Below are positions 20,227 to 29,600 of a stretch of DNA of 64,000 nucleotides, one piece after another. The position numbers were made by a program, and so were the translations under genes. Origin of the DNA: JAWKUK01 sp041398605 (lineage in GTDB: Bacteria > Planctomycetota > UBA1135 > GCA-002686595); contig JAWKUK010000005.1 in the NCBI GenBank assembly GCA_041398605.1, positions 124,001 through 188,000 of the forward strand, in the 5' to 3' direction. Numbering within the stretch: position 1 is the stretch's first letter; each line of letters begins with the position of its first letter. Under the pieces are notes generated by a model. That model was not told where the DNA came from. It saw only the letters and a list, made by a program, of their open reading frames with translations, and ran no database searches.

Positions 20227-22956
20227 ATGAGCACCCTCGGTCCCCGCGCGCAGCCCGTTCATTTCTCGCCGAAGGACCGCCCGCTCCGCGCGGACGTCGG
20301 CTGGCTCGGCGCAGCGCTCGGCGGGCTGCTGCGCGAGCTCGCGCCGGCGGGCGTCTTCGAGACGGTCGAGGCGGCGCGGCTGATCGCGCGCCGCCGGCGC
20401 CGGGGGGACCCGGGCGCTGGCGCGGAGCTGGAGGGCGTCCTGCGCGAGCTCGACCCGGCCCGCGCCTTGGAGGTCGTGCGCGCGTTCAGCGCATACTTCG
20501 GCGTCGTGAACATGGCCGAGCAGGTGCACCGCCTGCGCCGGCGCATGGACTACTTGCGCGCCGACGAACCGCAGCCTGGCAGCTTGCGCGCGGTGGCGCA
20601 GCAGCTTGCGGCGCGCGGCACGACCGCGGCGGAGGTCGCGGCGGCGTTGGAGCACCTCGTCGTCGAGCCGGTGTTCACGGCGCACCCGACCGAGGCCGTG
20701 CGGCGCTCGCTGCTGAAGAAGGACCAGCGGCTCGCGCGCGCGCTCGTCGCACGCTTCGGCGGCGACGCGCTCGACCCGGTCGCGCGCGAGCGCATCGAAG
20801 AGCAGGTGGTGCTCGAGGTCGCCTCTGCGTGGCAAACGGAAGAGCAGTTGCCCGGGCGCCCGACGGTGGCGGACGAGGTCGAGCACGTCTTGTTCTTCTT
20901 GTCCGACGTTCTGTATCGCGTCGTGCCTGCGCTGCACGAGGAGCTCGAGCGCGCGCTCGCACTGGCCTACGGCGCGCCGATCTCGCTGCCGCGATCCGTC
21001 GTGCGCTTCGCGTCGTGGGTCGGCGGGGACATGGACGGCAACCCGAACGTCGGCGCGGACACGATCCGCGCGACGCTCGCGCGGCACATGCAGCTTGCGC
21101 TGCGGCGCTACACCGAAGAGCTGCGCGATCTGCACGAGCACCTCTCGCAATCGAGCTCGCGGGTGGAGGTCGATGAGGCGGTGCTCGCGCGCGTACGCGA
21201 CTACTCCGAGCAGTTCGCGCCCGAGTTCGAGGCGGTGCCCGAGCGCTATGCTGGCATGCCCTATCGCCAGCTCCTGTGGCTGATGACCGCGCGCCTCGCG
21301 CGCAAGGGGCGCGGCGCGCCCGGCGGCTACGGCACGCCGGACGAGCTACGCGACGACCTGCGCTTGATCGAGGCGAGCCTCTCCGGGCATGGCGGCGCGC
21401 GCGCAGGCCTCGCGCTCGTCACGCGCATGCTGCGACGAGTCGATGTCTTCGGCTTTCATCTCGCGTCGCTCGATACGCGCCAGGATGCCGAGGTGCACCG
21501 GCGGGCGGTCGGCGAGCTCTTGGGGATCGTCGACTTCTCCGATCGGCCCGCGAGCGAGCGCGCGCAGCACCTTGCGCACGCCTTGGCCAGCGGCGTGCAG
21601 GTCGGCGGCGACGCATGGAGCGCAGAGACGCAGCGCACGCTCGACGTCTTCCGCGCGCTGTCCGAAGCGCTCGCGACCTATGGGCCGCGCGCGCTCGGCC
21701 CTGCGATCGTCTCGATGGCGCAGGGCGCCGACGACGCGCTCGCTGTCCTGTTCCTCGCGCGCGCCGGCGGGTGTGTCGACGCGGCAGGCGTCGTGCCCCT
21801 CGACGTTGCGCCGCTGTTCGAGACGGTGGACGACCTCGAGGTCGGGCCCGGCGTAATCCGCGCCTTGTGCGCGGACGTGACCTATGCCGCGCACCTGAAT
21901 GCGCGCGGTCGCCGCCAGATGGTGATGCTCGGCTATTCGGACAGCAACAAAGACGGCGGCATCGTGTCGTCCCGGGTCGCGCTCGACCTCGCGCAGGCAG
22001 AGCTCGTGCGCGTCGCAGAGGAAGTGGGCGTCGCGTTGACGCTCTTCCATGGTCGCGGCGGCTCGATCAGTCGCGGCGGGTCGAAGCCGCGCGCGGGGAT
22101 CCTCGCGGCGCCGCGCGGCGCACTGTCGGGCACCGCGCGCTCGACGGAGCAGGGGGAGATCATTGCCAACAAGTTCGGGCTGCGCGGGATCGCGACGCGG
22201 ACGTTGGAGGTCTCGCTCGGCGCGCTGCTGGAGCGCACTGCGGGTGGTGACCGCGCGCCGGTCGCGACGGACGAGCAGCGCGCGATCGCGGCGACGTTCA
22301 GCCGCGCGAGCCGCGGGCGCTATCGCGCGCTCGTGCACGAGGAGCCGGGCTTTACGGCGTTGTTCCAGGGCATGACGCCGATCGATGTGATCGAGCGGCT
22401 CGAGATCGGCTCGCGCCCGGCGCGCCGGCGCGAAATGCGGGGGGTGCGCGATCTGCGCGCGATCCCGTGGGTGTTTGCGTGGACGCAGTGCCGCGCGCTC
22501 TTGCCTGGTTGGTACGGCGTGGGGGCGGGGCTCACGGCGGCGATCGACGCGCACGGCCTCGATGCGGTGCGCCGCGCAGCGCGCGAGTGGCCGTTCCTCG
22601 CGACGCTGCTCGATGACGTGGAGATGGTGCTCGCGAAGAGCGACCTCGGGATTGCGGCGCGTTATGCGGCGCTGGCTGGGGACGTGGGGGCGCGCCTCTT
22701 CCCGGTGTTGCGTGAAGAGCACGCGGACGCGGTGGCTGCGGTGCTCGAGGTGAACGGTGCGCGCGAGCTCTTGCAGAGGGACCCTGGGTTGCAGCGATCG
22801 ATCCGCCTGCGCAATCCGTATGTGGACCCGATGAGCTTCGTGCAGGTGGACCTCTTGCGCCGCTGGCGCGAGGGCGGCCGCGAGGACAAGGGGCTCGAGC
22901 GCGTCCTCGTGCAAACAGTGCGTGGCATCGCGCGCGGGCTGCGGAACACGGGCTAG
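20227..22956 (+). CDS. ppc: Phosphoenolpyruvate carboxylase (909 aa)
   Basis: This enzyme makes oxaloacetate from PEP and bicarbonate to refill the TCA cycle. The catalytic His is H153 in FTAHPTE. Other signatures are GGDMDGNPNV, LGYSDSNKDGG, FHGRGGS and the C-terminal GLRNTG, which in known enzymes helps bind the allosteric inhibitor. The length is typical. ATGs at 20215 and 20227 are both possible; 20227 has GAGG about 12 bases upstream. The 5' intergenic region (19961-20226) holds GC-rich short inverted repeats but no clear promoter. Monocistronic. Confidence 0.95.
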   Translation: MSTLGPRAQPVHFSPKDRPLRADVGWLGAALGGLLRELAPAGVFETVEAARLIARRRRRGDPGAGAELEGVLRELDPARALEVVRAFSAYFGVVNMAEQVHRLRRRMDYLRADEPQPGSLRAVAQQLAARGTTAAEVAAALEHLVVEPVFTAHPTEAVRRSLLKKDQRLARALVARFGGDALDPVARERIEEQVVLEVASAWQTEEQLPGRPTVADEVEHVLFFLSDVLYRVVPALHEELERALALAYGAPISLPRSVVRFASWVGGDMDGNPNVGADTIRATLARHMQLALRRYTEELRDLHEHLSQSSSRVEVDEAVLARVRDYSEQFAPEFEAVPERYAGMPYRQLLWLMTARLARKGRGAPGGYGTPDELRDDLRLIEASLSGHGGARAGLALVTRMLRRVDVFGFHLASLDTRQDAEVHRRAVGELLGIVDFSDRPASERAQHLAHALASGVQVGGDAWSAETQRTLDVFRALSEALATYGPRALGPAIVSMAQGADDALAVLFLARAGGCVDAAGVVPLDVAPLFETVDDLEVGPGVIRALCADVTYAAHLNARGRRQMVMLGYSDSNKDGGIVSSRVALDLAQAELVRVAEEVGVALTLFHGRGGSISRGGSKPRAGILAAPRGALSGTARSTEQGEIIANKFGLRGIATRTLEVSLGALLERTAGGDRAPVATDEQRAIAATFSRASRGRYRALVHEEPGFTALFQGMTPIDVIERLEIGSRPARRREMRGVRDLRAIPWVFAWTQCRALLPGWYGVGAGLTAAIDAHGLDAVRRAAREWPFLATLLDDVEMVLAKSDLGIAARYAALAGDVGARLFPVLREEHADAVAAVLEVNGARELLQRDPGLQRSIRLRNPYVDPMSFVQVDLLRRWREGGREDKGLERVLVQTVRGIARGLRNTG

Positions 22957-23153
22957 CGCGCGCTGATGCCCGCGAGGCCGCCACTGCCTTCGGTCCAGGC
23001 GGTCGCGATCTGGCGCAGGTCGACGGGCGGCGCCCGGAGGAACCAGCGCGCGCCGCTGGCCGGATCCGGCGGTCCTGCCTAGCATGTAGGATATTCCGAT
23101 GTAGACCGGATACGCCGGCTCGGATCCTCCCTGCTCTCAAGCGAACTCACTCC

Positions 23154-24170
23154 ATGAAGCTGCCCTCTCTCTCCATCCTTGCGTGCGCTCTAGCGACCGT
23201 CGCCCAGGCGCAAGTCAACCAGCTCGTCGGTCCGTCTCTGAACGTGACGACGATCCTGGACTTCGACAACCCCTTCGTCGCGAGCGGCCCCATCTCCGGG
23301 ACCTCCTCGGTCTTTACCTCGGCCGGGATCACGTCGGTGACCTTGGTCGGCACAACGACGGTCTCTGGCGACACGATGACGACCGGGTCCAACGTCGCGG
23401 GGCAGGGGCTCGTCGCACAGAACGGCGCCCTCGCGATCGCAGGGCCTGGCGAACCCCTCGATAACCTCGCGGCCGGCGCGGGCTGGGACATCCAGCTTGC
23501 GAACACAGCGACGGAGTTCCAGGTGCTGTTCGTCGACCAGGTCAACATGGGCTACCAGATCGAGCTGTTCCTGGGCGCGACCTCGCTCGGCACCGGCGCG
23601 TTCACCTATTCAGGGGGCTTCCCGAACCCGCCGCACTACTGGACGGGTACGGGCGCGTTCGACCGCGTCCTGATCACCTTCCCCTCGGGTTCCGGCGGCG
23701 TCGGCATCGATGAGATCGCTGTCGACGGCGGGTCCCCGGCCATCGGCACGAACTACTGCACCGCGGTCGCCAACTCGACCGGCAGCGCGGCCGTGATGTC
23801 CGCCAGCGGCAGCGCCAGCGTCGCGGCGAACAACCTCGTCCTCGAGGGTGCTGGCCTGCCCACGAATGCGTTCGGCTTCTTCCTGACGAGCTTGACGCAG
23901 AGCAACGTCCCCAACCCGGGCGGTTCAGCCGGCACGCTCTGCCTCGGCGGCTCGATCGGGCGCTACGTCGGCGGCGGTCAGATCCAGAACTCCGGCGCGA
24001 CGGGCATGATCTCGCTCGCGGTCGACCTCGGTCAGCACCCGAGCCCGTCCGGCTTCGTGCAGGTCAACGCCGGCGAGACCTGGAACTTCCAGGCCTGGTA
24101 TCGCGACTCGGTCGGTGGCGTGGCGACCTCGAACTTCACGGACGGCTTCGAGATCGTATTCGTGCAGTGA
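23154..24170 (+). CDS. Secreted protein with planctomycete-type C-terminal beta domain (338 aa)
   Basis: No enzyme family is recognised. A signal peptide covers residues 1-19 (cleavage after AQA). The N-terminal half is Thr/Ser/Gly-rich and probably beta-sandwich, ending in a GGVGIDEIAV strand typical of lectin-like extracellular modules. From about residue 200 a second domain begins: a cysteine, then NSTG, later FFLT, a second cysteine in LCLGG, and FQAWYRD near the end. The same pattern closes the minus-strand gene at 25287-26432. Probably extracellular or cell-surface. A TAGGAT box at 23087-23092 is a weak promoter candidate. Confidence 0.7.
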   Translation: MKLPSLSILACALATVAQAQVNQLVGPSLNVTTILDFDNPFVASGPISGTSSVFTSAGITSVTLVGTTTVSGDTMTTGSNVAGQGLVAQNGALAIAGPGEPLDNLAAGAGWDIQLANTATEFQVLFVDQVNMGYQIELFLGATSLGTGAFTYSGGFPNPPHYWTGTGAFDRVLITFPSGSGGVGIDEIAVDGGSPAIGTNYCTAVANSTGSAAVMSASGSASVAANNLVLEGAGLPTNAFGFFLTSLTQSNVPNPGGSAGTLCLGGSIGRYVGGGQIQNSGATGMISLAVDLGQHPSPSGFVQVNAGETWNFQAWYRDSVGGVATSNFTDGFEIVFVQ

Positions 24171-24249
24171 CCGCTCGCCCGCTGCAGCCTGAGGCAGCCG
24201 CGAGCGCCCGCCCAAGCGCGCGCTCCGCTTCCAACGGTTGAGCGCCTGC

Positions 24250-24290
24250 GAGGGCCGCGCGCGCCGGACGACCCGGCGCCCGCGGCCCTC
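24250..24290 (+). terminator. Strong GC hairpin after the secreted-protein gene
   Basis: A 10-bp perfect stem (GAGGGCCGCG / CGCGGCCCTC) continues, after a one-base mismatch, into 7 more pairs (GCGCCGG / CCGGCGC) with a 5-base loop. TTGCTTGCC follows, a poor T-tract. It lies 80 bases after the stop at 24170 and is a likely intrinsic or pausing terminator. Confidence 0.55.
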
Positions 24291-24418
24291 TTGCTTGCCG
24301 CGTGCGCTCCGAAGGAGCGGCTGGGGGCTTGGCGCCCCGCGCGTACGGTCCTCCGGTATCCTGCGCGGCCGCCGGGAGCGCTGTGGGTGTCACCCGCTCC
24401 TCGTGGCGCCGACCCCAC

Positions 24419-25081
24419 ATGTTCATCGCACTCGAAGGCGCCCTCGCGGGCCTCGCTCACGTCGTCAGCGGTCCCGACCACTTAGCCGGCGTCGCGCCGC
24501 TCGCTGCGGACGGGCGCGCGCGTCGCGCCGCCGCGCTTGTCGGCGCGCAGTGGGGGCTCGGACACGGGTTCGGTGTCCTGCTGCTCGGCGCCGCGGGCCA
24601 GGCGGCGCTGTCGCTGGCGCAGGTCGAGGCCGCCTCCGGTTGGGCCGAGCGGCTCGTCGGGCTGGTGCTCATCGGGCTCGGCGTCGTCGCCGTTCGCCGC
24701 TCGCGCACCGTCGTTGTACACCGCCACGCGCGCGCCGCAGGCGACACCGATGCGCTGCACGCGCACTTGCACCCGCACCCGCCGAACGTCGGGCACCGGC
24801 GCGGCGCGGCGGCGCTGGGGATGGGCTTCTTGCACGGCCTCGCTGGCGCGGGGCACCTCTGGGCCGTGGTGCCGTCGCTCGCGCTGCGCGGCGTGGACGC
24901 CGCCCTCTACCTCGCGAGCTACCTCATCGCGAGCGTCGTCGCGATGATCGTCTTCGGCTACTCGCTCGCGGGGCTGATCCAGCGCTTCGGCGCGCGCGCC
25001 GTGCCGCGGCTCCTTGCGACCGCGGGGTCCCTGTCGATCGCTGTCGGCGTCTACTGGACGTGGAGCGCCTGGGCTGCCTAG
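24419..25081 (+). CDS. NicO/HupE-type nickel-cobalt permease-like membrane protein (220 aa)
   Basis: An integral membrane protein with about six helices. It has a family-type HVVSGPDH in helix 1 (H14, D20, H21), a variant of the HX4DH metal motif, and a GMGFLHGLAGAGHLW signature with two histidines near residue 140. The hydrophilic loop at about 98-126 is rich in histidine (HAHLHPHP), which fits metal handling. It is probably an importer or exporter of nickel or cobalt; direction and metal are unknown. No urease, hydrogenase or cobalamin gene is nearby. A TATCCT box lies at 24357-24362. Confidence 0.72.
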   Translation: MFIALEGALAGLAHVVSGPDHLAGVAPLAADGRARRAAALVGAQWGLGHGFGVLLLGAAGQAALSLAQVEAASGWAERLVGLVLIGLGVVAVRRSRTVVVHRHARAAGDTDALHAHLHPHPPNVGHRRGAAALGMGFLHGLAGAGHLWAVVPSLALRGVDAALYLASYLIASVVAMIVFGYSLAGLIQRFGARAVPRLLATAGSLSIAVGVYWTWSAWAA

Positions 25082-25091
25082 GAGCTTGCCC

Positions 25092-25232
25092 CACAGAACG
25101 CGATTCGCATCGCGGCGCTCCCGCGGGCCGGAGCCGCGTTGCAGCAAGGTTCCAAATAGTGTCAAGCTATGAGGGACTTGCTGCGCCTTGCTCCAACGCA
25201 CGGGAGCACCACGCTGCGAACCCCGTTCTGTG
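25092..25232. repeat. 141-bp imperfect inverted-repeat element between convergent genes
   Basis: The left arm (25092-25149) and right arm (25186-25232) pair as CACAGAACG / CGTTCTGTG at the ends, an 18-of-23 match in the middle, and GCGTTGCAGCAAGG / CCTTGCTCCAACGC (one mismatch) inside. The left arm has an extra 11 bases. Overall 40 of 46 aligned positions match. The 36-base centre is AT-richer than its surroundings. It lies between the stops of the NicO-like gene (+) and a secreted-protein gene (-). Three of the six mismatches become G-U pairs in a minus-strand transcript and none in a plus-strand one. It could be a 3' RNA structure or a small palindromic element. Confidence 0.75.
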
Positions 25233-25286
25233 CGCAGACTCTTAGCGCCCTTCGCGTGGGGACCGCCCCGCGCGCCCTTGGGAGCG

Positions 25287-26432
25287 TCAGCGGAACGTGA
25301 CCGCGCGCGCAGCGCTGAAGTTCGCGGTGCCGCCGACGTCGCGGTGCCAGTACTGGAATACGAACACATCCCCAGCTTGCGGCGCGAGCCCGACGGGGAG
25401 CTGCGCCGTCGTGAACGCGCGGCGCACCGTCCCAGTGCTGCCTGAATCGAGCACATCGAGCGAGTTCCGCAGCACGGGCGCCGCGATGCAAAGGACCCCG
25501 GCCGCGACCGGCATCGCGCCCGCGTTCCGACCCATCAGGAAGTACCCGGTCGAATGGAGCGGCAGGTCGCGGCACCGGAGCTCCATGAGCTCACCGCCGA
25601 CAATTGGGAGTCCGATCACCTCGAGCGTGCTCGAGCGGCCAGTTGAGTTGACTGCGCCAGCGCACACCTGTGCAACGCCCACGCCGTCAGCGGGCTCCTC
25701 TAGGCACATCCCTGCGATCGTCGCGCCTGCGGGAGGGTTACTCACGACCACCTGCCATAGCTGCGCGGGGCTGGCGGCGACGCGATACAGCGTCCATGGG
25801 ATCGACGCGACGTAGAAGTCCCCGTTCGCCGCGGCTTCGTACGCGTGGGCCGTGAAGGCGATGGACAGCGGCGGCGCAAACGTCTGGCCGTCGAGCGGGT
25901 CGATCGTGTACGCCGTGCCGTCCGGTGACATCGTCGCGACGAGCCCGTGGCGCTCAACGGCGACCGAGGCGTTCGAAGAGTGCAGCGCGAGCGACGCGTT
26001 CAGCGGCATGCGCCATTCCACGCACGTGGTGGGGTCGACCAATACGAGCTCGTTGAGGGCGCGCTCCATCACGAGCACGCCGTCCGCGCGCCGATCGAGG
26101 CTGTTGAACAGCGGGCCAGCGAGGGTGCACCGCGTCACGGTCGTTCCCAGCACCGGATCCACCTCCAAGATCACTGCGCCGGTCGATGTGCCGGCGAGGA
26201 CATAGAAGTGTTGGAGCGTCGGGTCGTACGCCAACCCGCGCACGTTGGCGCCGGCCGGAGTGGCGACCGTGACGATCGGCGCGAGCGTCGCGCTCGTGGT
26301 CGTGTGTCCATCGACGCGCCAGATCTGGCGCGCGCTATCGAGCACAAAGAGCCGCTGCTGTGCGACCGTCGGCGTGACGAGGGCTGTCGCGGCAACGACG
26401 GCGAGCGCCGCTCGGGGTAGGAGTGTGGGCAT
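25287..26432 (-). CDS. Secreted beta-propeller-like protein with the shared C-terminal domain (381 aa)
   Basis: A signal peptide covers residues 1-24 (cleavage after VAQ). Residues 30-240 show repeated strands with spaced hydrophobic and Asp-Gly turns (LDSARQIWRVDG, GLAYDPTLQHFYVL, STGAVILEVDP), suggesting a beta-propeller. The last 130 residues match the C-terminal domain of the gene at 23154: Cys, NSTG, then YFLMG, Cys in VLCI, and FQYWHRD followed by NFS. No catalytic motif is seen. It converges on the NicO-like gene and is divergent from the sigma-fusion gene. Probably an exported or surface protein of unknown function. Confidence 0.65.
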   Translation of the reverse strand: MPTLLPRAALAVVAATALVTPTVAQQRLFVLDSARQIWRVDGHTTTSATLAPIVTVATPAGANVRGLAYDPTLQHFYVLAGTSTGAVILEVDPVLGTTVTRCTLAGPLFNSLDRRADGVLVMERALNELVLVDPTTCVEWRMPLNASLALHSSNASVAVERHGLVATMSPDGTAYTIDPLDGQTFAPPLSIAFTAHAYEAAANGDFYVASIPWTLYRVAASPAQLWQVVVSNPPAGATIAGMCLEEPADGVGVAQVCAGAVNSTGRSSTLEVIGLPIVGGELMELRCRDLPLHSTGYFLMGRNAGAMPVAAGVLCIAAPVLRNSLDVLDSGSTGTVRRAFTTAQLPVGLAPQAGDVFVFQYWHRDVGGTANFSAARAVTFR

Positions 26433-26510
26433 GCTCGGCTCCAGGATGGACGTCTAGCGGGCGCGCACGAGGCGCGGGACCGCCGCAGTCTGGCAGACCG
26501 CAAGGAGACT

Positions 26511-26539
26511 GGGCACCCCCACGTCACGCGAGGGTGCCC
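26511..26539. promoter_or_regulatory. Inverted repeat in a divergent intergenic region
   Basis: GGGCACCC (26511-26518) and GGGTGCCC (26532-26539) form a perfect 8-bp dyad with a 13-base spacer. It lies between the divergent starts of the secreted propeller-like gene and the sigma-fusion gene. This is a plausible operator or 5' hairpin; the role is inferred from position only. Confidence 0.35.
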
Positions 26540-26621
26540 CGATCGTGCGCCGTGGCACCGCCTGAGCCATCGATTCAGACGAATGTCGCCACGCTCTGGG
26601 GCCTGGCGAGAGGATGGGGGC

Positions 26622-29600
26622 GTGTCACGTCCCTTGCACCCGGACCCAGCCGCCAGCGCGCGAGAGCTCGGTGACCTGCTCGCAGAGGCGGGTTGGGTGC
26701 GGGACCTCGCGCGACGCTTGGCGCGTGATCAGGCCGCGGCCGACGACGTCGCGCAGGCGACCCTCGCGCTCGCGCTCGAGCGCCGTCCGACCGCGGGCAA
26801 GGGGCTGCGCCCATGGCTCGCCCAAGTCGCCGGGCGGCTCGCTGCGCGCCAGCGCATCGCAGACGCGCGGCGGGCGCGCCGCGAGTCGCGCTCCGTCGAG
26901 CTCTCCCGGCGCAGCGCGCCCACCAGCGACGAGCTGCTCGAGCGCCTCGAGCAGCAGCAGCGCATCGCCGACGCTGTCCGCGCGCTGCCCGAGCCTTATC
27001 GCAGCGTCATCCTGCGCCGCCACTACGAGGGCCAATCGACCGCGGAGATCGCGCGCGCGACCGGCGCGTCGGCTGCGACCGTCCGCTCACAGCTCGCGCG
27101 CGGCCTCGAGCGGCTGCGCCTCGCCCTGGAGCCCGACGCGCCCGACGCGCCCGGATCGCGCATGAGCGCGCTCGGCGCCCTCCTCCTCGCCAGCGGGTCC
27201 GACACGGGCCTCCTCTCGCGCGGCACCGCGCAGCTCATCGCCATGAAGACGACCTCCAAGCTCGCTGCGTGTGCGGCACTCGCTGCCATTGCTCTGGTTG
27301 TGACCGCTGGTCCGGCGCTCTTGAAGCGCGACGCGCTGCATCCGAACGACGGCGGCGGCGCATTGGTGGATGCGCCGCTCACCGAGGTCGACGCCGGGCT
27401 GGTCTCCGTGATCGACGCCCCGAACGACACAGCGGCACGCGTCGGCGCGCCGGCGGACGCGGCGCCCACAGCGCTCGTTGCCCAAGCCAAGCCCAGCGCC
27501 GCTGCGCAGGACGTGTCCACGGTCATGGCGCGGCTGGTGGACGAGCGCGGGGCGCCCGTCGTGGGCGCGGAGCTGCGCTCCATCTACGTCGACGGGCGAC
27601 CGCGTGGTCCGCACACGGCTGCGCTGTCCGATGAGGATGGCCGCGCGGTCCTCGAGATCCCGGATGAGTTCATGCGCGCGCGCGCGCCGAAGGTGTATTC
27701 CATGGTGTTCGCCGCGAGCGGCCCGGGACGCGCGACGACCTTCGTCAAGTCGACGCCGGCCTGGCACGGAGAGACCGATCTCGGCGCCGTCGCGCTCGCG
27801 CCCGGCGGCGGCCTCTCGGGCACCGTCGTCGACGAGCTCGGCGCTGCGGTCGCGGGGGCGCGGCTCATGGCGGATCCGACGTTGCCCACCTCCGACATCG
27901 AGGGGTTGAGGGTCGCGGGCCCCGACCCGGGCGTCACGCGTCCGCGCGCAGACTCGACCCCAGGGGGCGGCTTTCTCCTGGCAGGGGTTGAGCTCGGGAC
28001 CGTTCGGCTCTGGGCCCATGCGCCCGGGTACCTATGGACCATCAGCGAGCCGATCGAGCTGACATCGACGGGCACCCGCGACGTGGGGCCGATCGTCCTG
28101 CAGCGTCCTGCCCGAGAGCAGCTCCTGCGCGGGACCGTCCTCCGCCCTGACGGCGCGCCGGCGCGAGACGCAGAGGTCGCGTTCGATTCCATGGCGATGG
28201 CGCTGGAAGGCACCGTCGTGACGGACGAGCGCGGCGGCTTCGAGATCCTGCCCACCGGCGCAGGCATCATCGAGCTCATCGCACGCGACCCCACCGGCGC
28301 GTTTGGCATGAGCCCTACGGTCCGCGCTTCCGCCGGCGATCAGATCGAGCTGCGGCTGATGCCGGCCCGCGTGATCGACCTCCGCGTCGTTGACCCAGCC
28401 GGTGCGCCGATCGAAGGCGCAGCGCTCATGCCGGTCTTGAGCGAGGGCTTCGCCGTCTTCGCCGATGGTGGGCGGCCGGTGCCGGGTGAAGACTGGACGA
28501 GGACGGACGCGGAGGGACGCGCCCGACTGTTCGTGCCTGGCGAGGCGTTCGAGGTCACCGTGAGCCGCAAGGGGTACCTGGGTCAGCGGCGCGGTCCATA
28601 CCTCCCCGAGACCGCTCCGGCGACGCTCGAGATCGCGCTCGAGCTGGAGCCCCGCGTTGAAGGCCGCGTGGTCGCGCACGGCGCGCCCGTCGAGGGCGCT
28701 CGCATCACGATCGGGCAGCGCAGTGAGGGCTTTGTTCCGCGCCAGTCGGGCTTTGCGATGCGCTTCTTCACCAATCAGGACCATGGGATCGTGACGGGTC
28801 GGGACGGGACGTTCGCCTGCCCCGTGGACGCGGACTGGACCGACATCGCCGTGCTCGCGATCTGCCCGCAGCACGCGAGCGGTGAGGTCGAGCTGACGGT
28901 GCTCGCGGGCAAGGGCGCGACAGGCGTCGTCATCGAGGTGGTCCATGGGGGCGCGGTCTCGGGCTTGGTGCTCCCGCCGCCCGGGCGAGGTCCGGAGGGG
29001 CTCATCGTCGCCGCATCGCGCGGCGATGGTCATCCAGTCTGGACACGCGCCGATGCAGAGGGTCGGTATCGGCTCTCTGGTCTCGCCCCGGGCCCTTGGC
29101 GCGTCGAAGGGCGCCAGGCGGAGCCGAACGACGACACGCTCTCCATTGCGCAGCGACCCGAGGTGCAGGCCTTCAATTGGAACGTCCAGGTGTTCGATGG
29201 GGTCGACACTCGCTTCGACGTCGACATGCGCCAGCAGGGCGACGTCGAGGTCCAAGGGCGCTTCCTGGTCGACGGTGAGGCGCCCCAGGAGCCGTGGACC
29301 GTCGAGCTCGTGCCTGCGTTCGAAGAGGTGCAGCGCGATGCGACGGTCGCTGCAGCGTTGAACGCCGAGGGAGGCTTCACCTTGACCGTGCCGTCGGGGC
29401 AACGTGAGCTCTGCTTTCGCGCGACCCTCGCAGGCGGCGCGCGGGTCGAGGTCATACGTGAAGCCAACTTCGTCGGGCCGCGGTTGGATTGGGAGGGTGG
29501 CCTCACCACGAAGCGCATCGAGGAGAAGATCGACGGTCCCCACGAGCAAGTCCGCCTGGTGCGAGCGAAGGACTCCTCCAAAGGCGACCGCGAGGTCACG

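Noticed and set aside
22060..22150. Variant GRGGSISRGGS in PEP carboxylase instead of the textbook GRGGTVGRGGGP
   Set aside because: Variants of this loop are common in bacterial PEP carboxylases, so it is not evidence of lost activity.
23063..23125. Possible inverted repeat around GGATCCGGCGG and CGGCTCGGATCC upstream of the secreted-protein gene
   Set aside because: Only a 7-base core pairs well and the rest needs gaps, so it is not better than chance in such GC-rich DNA.
26553..26567. TGGCAC followed by GC with 10-base spacing upstream of the sigma-fusion gene, like a sigma-54 site
   Set aside because: The -12 element is GAGC rather than TTGC, so only half of the consensus is met, unlike the full match at 60728-60742.
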